A stretch of DNA of 55,031 bases, from NCBI GenBank assembly GCA_029243605.1, contig JAQWRT010000028.1:1-55031 (forward strand), in the 5' to 3' direction. The DNA is from Myxococcota bacterium. Lineage in GTDB: Bacteria; Myxococcota_A; UBA9160; UBA4427. Of this stretch, positions 50,092 to 55,031 are shown in pieces. The number at the start of each line of letters is the position of its first letter. Positions within the stretch are counted from its first letter, which is position 1. The translations under genes were made by a program, and so were the position numbers. Under the pieces are notes generated by a model, which was given only the letters and a program-made list of their open reading frames with translations, was not told the origin of the DNA and ran no database searches.

Positions 50092-51177
50092 GTGAGAGTC
50101 TACGGATCAAAAATCTCGTACTACACAGGGAAACTCGAATCCTATCTTCGGTACAAGGAAGTGGGCTACGAAAGTCTCCCACTCGCGCCCCATGGGAAAG
50201 CGATCAAATTAAACACCGGCACTCTTCAGATGCCCGCGGTTGAGCGCGATGATGGCCGCTGGATGTCTGATTCGACGCCCATCATCGCGCAATTAGAGAA
50301 AGAATATCCGGAAGCTCCGGTCATACCATCCGATCCTGTCGTGCGCTTTATTGCCCTACTGATGGAGGACTACGCAGACGAGTGGCTCTGGCGGCCGGCG
50401 ATGCACTATCGCTGGAGCTATCGCGACAGCCGAGAGTTGGCCGCGAGTGTTCTCGCCGCCGAGCAAACGAAGGATATCCCTTTGCCCGGTTGGCTAAAGA
50501 GGCAGTTCTTCAAGAGTAGGCAGCGGATCGGCTTTGTAGTGCGTGATGGCGTCTGCGATGCGACGTGGGACCATGTAGAGGCAGGATATTTTGCAGCTCT
50601 CGACAATATGACATGCATGCTCAAGCGTCGGCGCTTCCTTCTGGGCGATGCCCCTTCGGTCGCCGATTTCGGCTTGATGGCGCCCATGTTTCGTCACTTT
50701 AGCCAAGATCCAACGCCTCTTGCTCTCATGCTCAACCGTGCTCCGGATGTCTTTGCCTGGGTTTCGCGTATGTGGAATGCAAAAGCCACGACGCTGCCAC
50801 CCGAATTCGTCGATGTAATTCCTACTGATGCGGCCCCTATGCTGAAGGAAATCAGCGAAACGCATCTTCATCAGTTGGCGGCGAATGCGGAAGCTTATAA
50901 AAGCGGGATGCGACAGTTCAGCATGAGAGTGCAGGGGTTCGAGTACGTGAAGTTGCCGGTGTCTCGTTACCGAGTGGCCTGCTTGGAGGCCCTGCGTGAG
51001 GGCTATTCGGCTCTCGCTGAAGAACAGAAGAGCAGCGTACAAGCTCTTCTGCCCCACCCGGAAGCTGGCATATTGTGGGATCCCGACTTCTGTGTTCGAT
51101 CGGGATATGATGAGGAGAAACTAGCCCCCTTCAATAAGGCGATCAACGTTTATGGAACGGGTGTGCCCAGGTCGTAA
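50092..51177 (+). CDS. Long GST-fold protein
   Basis: A 361-residue protein. The start is a GTG (RVYGSKISYYTGKLESYLRY). The same domain order as its neighbour is seen: TLQMPAVERDDGRWMSDSTP, LMEDYADEWLWRPAMHYRWS, and RRFLLGDAPSVADFGLMAPM for the GST helix-6 region, then the extra C-terminal part (LHQLAANAEAYKSGMRQFSM). It is the tandem partner of 48970-50022. The two differ enough to exclude a recent duplication. GC is slightly lower than in the adjacent monooxygenase operon. Confidence 0.8.
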   Translation: MRVYGSKISYYTGKLESYLRYKEVGYESLPLAPHGKAIKLNTGTLQMPAVERDDGRWMSDSTPIIAQLEKEYPEAPVIPSDPVVRFIALLMEDYADEWLWRPAMHYRWSYRDSRELAASVLAAEQTKDIPLPGWLKRQFFKSRQRIGFVVRDGVCDATWDHVEAGYFAALDNMTCMLKRRRFLLGDAPSVADFGLMAPMFRHFSQDPTPLALMLNRAPDVFAWVSRMWNAKATTLPPEFVDVIPTDAAPMLKEISETHLHQLAANAEAYKSGMRQFSMRVQGFEYVKLPVSRYRVACLEALREGYSALAEEQKSSVQALLPHPEAGILWDPDFCVRSGYDEEKLAPFNKAINVYGTGVPRS

Positions 51178-51287
51178 GACCTTTGTCGAGAGCGACGCGA
51201 ATGGGCATGGGTTTGACGCGTGGCAGGGGAGGGGATGCACAGAGCCAGGCGCTCCCCGCTTATGGCGCGGTGCTCGTCTCCCGGCTT

Positions 51288-52922
51288 CTAGGCGGAGATC
51301 CGTTTGAAGCGCAATTCCGGAAAACCCGAATCGGCGGATTCACGGAGCTTGTCATAGTAGACGTCCGCGCCTCCAAAGTAGATTAAGACCCGAGCCTGAT
51401 GACCTTCGATGTTGGCGCCCATCATCCAGGAGTGCACTTTGTCACCCTGGTCCATCAGGGTCTGCGCGTGCAATTCGGCCACGTGGGCCGACCATTCATC
51501 CTCGGCCTCCTGCTGAGGGAGAGCAACGTCATAGCCCTCACTCTCCATCTTCCTGATGCAGTCGGTGATGTAGAGAGCGTTCTGTTCGATGGACGTGGGT
51601 AGGTTGGCGAATGGGGCCTGGGGACCGGTCACCATGAAGAGGTTGGGGAAATCTGCCACGCAGACCCCCATGATGGAATTGGAGGAAGTTTTCCATTTTT
51701 CTTTTAGCGTCTGGCCGCCGTTTCCGCGAATGGGAAAAGCTTCCAGTGCGCCTGTGTAGGCTCTAAAGCCGGTGGCCAGAACGATGATGTCGAACTCATA
51801 GTCGTTCGCCGTGGTGCGGACACCCGTCTTCGTGATCTCGGCGATGGGTTCGCGGTCCTTGATGTCAACCAAGTGCACGTTGTCGCGATTGAAAGCCTCC
51901 AGGTAGCCGTGATCTAGCGGCGGGCGCTTGGCGAATAGCGGATAATCGTCTGTGGAGGGTGCGAGCAGGTCGGCGATCTCGGGGTCGTCGACCCGCTCCT
52001 TCATCTTTTTGATGATGAATTCGGACGCCAGTCTGTTCGCCTCGGCATCGGCCAGCAGGTCATCGAAGGTTTCAAACACCCAACGAAAACTGCCGTTCCA
52101 GTTTTCCTCGAAAACACGCTGTATTTCTTCGGGCGGAGTGTCGACCAGGTTTCGACCGACCGGGCTGTCGAAGGCCATGCCGAAGACGTGATTACGGCAT
52201 TTGGCGATGATCTCGTCGTAGTGTTCCTTGATCTCTTTCTCCCACTCCGGCGTCATCGGCCGTTGCATGGCTGGGAGAATGAAATTCGGTGTGCGCTGGA
52301 AGACCGTGATGCTTTCGGCGTCATCGGCTGCGGCAGGCACCATCTGTACGGTGGTGGCACCGGCGCCGATGATGCCCACACGCTTACCGGCGTAGTCCAA
52401 GCCCTCGGGCCAGCGCGAGGAATGGAAGAGCGGCCCCTGGAAGCTGTCCATGCCCTCGAGTTTCGGAATCACGGGTTCGGATATCATGCCCATCCCGCTA
52501 ACGAAATACTTGCAGGTGTACTCCTCGCCGTTGCCGGTGCGGACCAGCCATCGACCGCTACTGGGCTGATAATCAGCGCTGACAACTTCGGTATTGAGCT
52601 GAATATGGGGCCACATCTCGCACTTGTCGGCGACGAAGTGCATGTAAGCGTGGGTTTCTTCCCAGTCGGGATAGCGCTGGGTCCAGGACCATTCCTGCAG
52701 GATTTCTCGGGAAAAGGTCAGGCAGTAGTAGTAGCTCTCACTGTCTGTCATCGCGCCGGGGTAGCGGTTCCAGGTCCAGGTTCCCCCGATGTCAGATGCG
52801 CGGTCAAAAACCCGGAGAGAGAGGCCGGCTTCGCGCAGGTGGTGAATCAGCGCGAGCCCGGCAAAACCAGCGCCGACGACGATGGCATCAAAATTTTTCG
52901 AGTTGTCTTGATCACTGCTCAT
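51288..52922 (-). CDS. Flavin-binding Baeyer-Villiger-type monooxygenase
   Basis: A 544-residue FAD/NADPH enzyme. The first Rossmann motif is VVGAGFAGLALIHHLREAG, followed by GGTWTWNRYPGAMTDSESYY, the BVMO FAD segment. The BVMO fingerprint region reads FQGPLFHSSRWPEG, with Ser-Ser replacing the usual Thr of FxGxxxHTxxW, so the motif is slightly degenerate. The second Rossmann motif is VGIIGAGATTVQMVPAAADD. LATGFRAYTGALEAFPIRG is the conserved ATG region. It would insert oxygen into a ketone or hydroxylate a substrate. It lies 24 bp downstream of an acyl-CoA dehydrogenase gene on the same strand. Confidence 0.9.
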   Translation of the reverse strand: MSSDQDNSKNFDAIVVGAGFAGLALIHHLREAGLSLRVFDRASDIGGTWTWNRYPGAMTDSESYYYCLTFSREILQEWSWTQRYPDWEETHAYMHFVADKCEMWPHIQLNTEVVSADYQPSSGRWLVRTGNGEEYTCKYFVSGMGMISEPVIPKLEGMDSFQGPLFHSSRWPEGLDYAGKRVGIIGAGATTVQMVPAAADDAESITVFQRTPNFILPAMQRPMTPEWEKEIKEHYDEIIAKCRNHVFGMAFDSPVGRNLVDTPPEEIQRVFEENWNGSFRWVFETFDDLLADAEANRLASEFIIKKMKERVDDPEIADLLAPSTDDYPLFAKRPPLDHGYLEAFNRDNVHLVDIKDREPIAEITKTGVRTTANDYEFDIIVLATGFRAYTGALEAFPIRGNGGQTLKEKWKTSSNSIMGVCVADFPNLFMVTGPQAPFANLPTSIEQNALYITDCIRKMESEGYDVALPQQEAEDEWSAHVAELHAQTLMDQGDKVHSWMMGANIEGHQARVLIYFGGADVYYDKLRESADSGFPELRFKRISA

Positions 52923-52946
52923 AACTTTCAGCCTCGTCAGTTCGCT

Positions 52947-54251
52947 TTATGCATTCTCAGGCGGCAGGTAGTGTCCATATTTCTCAAATGCGCGCTCCCG
53001 CTGGGAGGGAGTGTGGTAAGTGGGGAAGAGGCCCGGCGCAGCGGCGTGATCCCGGAGTACCGTGCGCGTCACCGTCACTTTGTGGACCTCTGTTGGCCCA
53101 TCGACCATGCCCAATTCGGGAATATTAGCCCACATCGTCATCAGCGGAGTTTCGTCGGAAACGCCAATGCTGCCATGCAGCTGCATCATGCGATAGATGA
53201 CATCTTGCAGGACCCTGGGAGTGGCCGCTTTGATGGCCGCGATCTCCTTGCGAACTTCGCGGTTGTACTCCTTGTACTTGTCGATCAGCCAGGCGGTATA
53301 GAGCACATGCAGACGGTACTGAAGGATCTGGGTGTAACTGTCCGAAATCTTGTCCTGAGTCATCTGCTTGTCTGCGAGCAATTCGCCCTTGGTGGTGCGG
53401 CTCAGTACGCGCTCGCAACCCATGTCGAGCGCCTTCTTCAATACCCCGACGGTACGCATGGCATGGTGTACGCGACCGCCGCCAAGGCGGGTCTGGGCCA
53501 CGAGGAAGCCCTGGCCCTCTTGGCCCAAGAGGTGATCTGACGGCACCCGGCAGTCGGTAAAGCGAATGTAGCCGTGTACGCCGTCTCCCTGCTCGACATA
53601 GGGGCCCACCGCGGAGTTGCGCAGGATTTCCATGCCCGGTGTGCCTTTTTCCACGAGGATGATGGATGCCCCCTGGTGGATGGGAACCTCGGGATCGGTC
53701 ACCACCATGACCAGCAGGAACTCTGAAAAGCGGGCATGGGAGGCGAACCACTTTTCCCCGTTGATCACCCACTCATCACCCTCGCGATGTGCCCGGCAGG
53801 TGAATTCGGCGGGGTCGGATCCGGCCTGGGGTTCGGTCATGGAGTAGCAGGAGGCGATCCTGCCTTCGAGCAGTGGCGTCAGGTACCTTTCCTTCTGTTC
53901 GGGCGTGCCGAAATGCGCCAAAATTTCCGCGTTACCGGAATCTGGGGCCTGGCAACCAAAGACACTGGGGCCGAATCGGCTTCGCCCAAGAATTTCGTTC
54001 ATCAGTCCGAGCTTCACCTGCCCATAACCCTCGCCGCCCAGTTCCGGACCGAGGTGGCAGGCCCAGAGGCGCTTTTTCTTTACGATTTCGCGGAGCGGCG
54101 CCATGGCTTGAAACGCAGGGGAGTCGGGATCCCAGGGGTCGCCCGGCCCCCGGAAAATGAGGTCTAGCGGCTCAATCTCCTCGCGAGTAAAGGTCTCTAT
54201 CCAGTCCAGTTGGTCCTGGAAATCGGGATCGGTTTCAAAACTCCAACTCAC
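52947..54251 (-). CDS. Acyl-CoA dehydrogenase (ACAD10/11-like)
   Basis: A 434-residue FAD enzyme. Hallmarks are CYSMTEPQAGSDPAEFTCRA, WVINGEKWFASHARFSEFLL, LLGQEGQGFLVAQTRLGGGR with VHHAMRTVG, and LHGSIGVSDETPLMTMWANI near the C-terminus. These place it in the group that includes ACAD10/11 and bacterial FadE homologues. Its ATG overlaps the TetR stop by 4 bp. The TetR / dehydrogenase / BVMO run is one operon, suggesting oxidation of an alicyclic or branched acid derivative. It is distinct in sequence from the dehydrogenase at 11086. Confidence 0.92.
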   Translation of the reverse strand: MSWSFETDPDFQDQLDWIETFTREEIEPLDLIFRGPGDPWDPDSPAFQAMAPLREIVKKKRLWACHLGPELGGEGYGQVKLGLMNEILGRSRFGPSVFGCQAPDSGNAEILAHFGTPEQKERYLTPLLEGRIASCYSMTEPQAGSDPAEFTCRAHREGDEWVINGEKWFASHARFSEFLLVMVVTDPEVPIHQGASIILVEKGTPGMEILRNSAVGPYVEQGDGVHGYIRFTDCRVPSDHLLGQEGQGFLVAQTRLGGGRVHHAMRTVGVLKKALDMGCERVLSRTTKGELLADKQMTQDKISDSYTQILQYRLHVLYTAWLIDKYKEYNREVRKEIAAIKAATPRVLQDVIYRMMQLHGSIGVSDETPLMTMWANIPELGMVDGPTEVHKVTVTRTVLRDHAAAPGLFPTYHTPSQRERAFEKYGHYLPPENA

Positions 54252-55024
54252 GATGTCTCCTTATTGGCCGGGCGCATTGATTTCGCGGGCCCAAAGGTTG
54301 GGCCGCTCTCGGCTTTCTCGTCCTGGGCCGGCGTGTCCCCCGCCGCGATGCCATCGACGATGATCTCGGCGACAGTCGCCGTGTAGGCCTCCAGGGGCAT
54401 CCCTTGGCGGACCTGTCGGCCGCCGTTGACCACGGCGAAGATCAGATCAACCAGCACCTGAGCCCGCGCTTCCAGTGCTGCCCGGGGTCGGCTATACCCC
54501 GTCACGGCATCGAGCATAATCACCAGATATTCGATTTGCATGGAATTGATCGCGTCCAGGGTCGCCGTGTTGGCGTCATGGAGGACCGCCTCGATCTCGT
54601 GATCCGTCGATCCCGGCCGTTTGATCAGGGGCAATTCATGGCCCACCTGGATTGCCAGGCGAATCAGGGTGCGGAGCCTTTGGGTCGGGGGCAGGGCGAG
54701 GTCGAAAGCCGGCGAAAGCCGCTCGAGGTATTGCCGCTTCTGAAGCGCGATGACATGGAGCAGGAGTTCGGCCTTGTTGCTGTAGTAGAGATAGACCGTC
54801 CCCTTGGCGACCCCGGCGGCGCCCGCGACATCGTCCACGCTGGTCTTTCGATAGCCGTGGGCGACGAAGAGCGCCTCCGCCGCCTGCAGGATACGCTCGC
54901 GCCTTCGGGCCTGGGGTCCATCGGGTTCGGGCCTCAAGAAAGCGTCGATGTCCGCCGCAACGCCTTCGAAGCTGAACTTTTCCGGCCGTTCGCTTTCCTC
55001 TTTTTTCCCCGCCTTCTCAGCCAA
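54248..55024 (-). CDS. TetR/AcrR-family transcriptional regulator
   Basis: A 258-residue regulator with a 40-residue N-terminal extension before the HTH (RERILQAAEALFVAHGYRKT, SVDDVAGAAGVAKGTVYLYY). An in-frame TGA at 55030-55028 sets the limit, and the first usable codon is TTG at 55024; no ATG occurs before the HTH. The C-terminal ligand domain is helical, and a Lys/Pro-rich tail ends near GPAKSMRPANKETS. First gene of the operon with acyl-CoA dehydrogenase and BVMO, which it presumably represses in the absence of an acyl-CoA or ketone ligand. Confidence 0.85.
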   Translation of the reverse strand: MAEKAGKKEESERPEKFSFEGVAADIDAFLRPEPDGPQARRRERILQAAEALFVAHGYRKTSVDDVAGAAGVAKGTVYLYYSNKAELLLHVIALQKRQYLERLSPAFDLALPPTQRLRTLIRLAIQVGHELPLIKRPGSTDHEIEAVLHDANTATLDAINSMQIEYLVIMLDAVTGYSRPRAALEARAQVLVDLIFAVVNGGRQVRQGMPLEAYTATVAEIIVDGIAAGDTPAQDEKAESGPTFGPAKSMRPANKETS

Positions 55025-55031
55025 GATTCAC

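Noticed and set aside
1..55031. tRNA, rRNA, CRISPR, prophage or transposase genes
   Set aside because: Looked for T-loop-like and repeat-spacer patterns and for transposase or integrase motifs in the translated frames; none found.

Overview
The window is GC-rich bacterial DNA from a Gram-negative organism: it has periplasmic and outer-membrane style lipoproteins, a tripartite-type efflux operon and a PEP-CTERM (exosortase) sorting tail. CGDG-type cysteine-rich secreted proteins, a probable selenocysteine peroxiredoxin, many acyl-CoA, phytanoyl and flavin enzymes, and an F420-type LLM oxidoreductase together suggest an uncultivated deltaproteobacterial or Myxococcota-like lineage. That placement is inference. 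No tRNA, rRNA, CRISPR array or transposase was recognised.

The window has two different halves. From 1 to about 31 kb, genes are separated by long intergenic stretches. These hold at least 13 copies of an approximately 84-bp structured repeat (described at 3701-3784) and about ten decayed genes: SMP-30 lactonase, MFS transporter, two cupin or deazaflavin-type fragments, an LLM fragment, GNAT, cyclophilin, alpha/beta hydrolase, a metal-dependent hydrolase fragment, a DUF1254 protein and a PEP-CTERM protein. Intact genes here are the YtcA-like/HlyD/FUSC efflux operon (1-1741), a K+ channel with a CPA1 antiporter (1944-3634), three large GT-C-like membrane proteins, secreted Cys-rich, LEA-like, somatomedin-B-like and astacin-lectin proteins, a Sec-peroxiredoxin (10030-10479), an acyl-CoA dehydrogenase, a cytochrome c-PQQ sugar dehydrogenase fusion, a TVP38-type membrane protein, a PurC-like enzyme and two phytanoyl-CoA dioxygenase-like proteins.

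From 32 to 55 kb the genes are tightly packed and largely catabolic, with no good repeat copy. A nine-gene minus-strand run (42880 to 34238) encodes three unrelated types of amidohydrolase, an HSL-type esterase, an LLM flavin oxidoreductase, a TauD-type dioxygenase, two cupins and an unknown protein. A divergent LysR regulator (43086) has a dyad operator candidate just upstream of its start. A second D-aminoacylase-like enzyme (32535) lies at the far end. This looks like an uncharacterised pathway for stepwise hydrolysis and oxidation of a nitrogenous or ester-linked organic compound. Next come a carboxymuconolactone decarboxylase-family protein, an LssY_C lipoprotein, three long GST-fold proteins, a HAD phosphatase, and a TetR / acyl-CoA dehydrogenase / Baeyer-Villiger-type monooxygenase operon.

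The two observations most worth following up are the structured repeat family and the in-frame UGA at the peroxidatic position of the peroxiredoxin.
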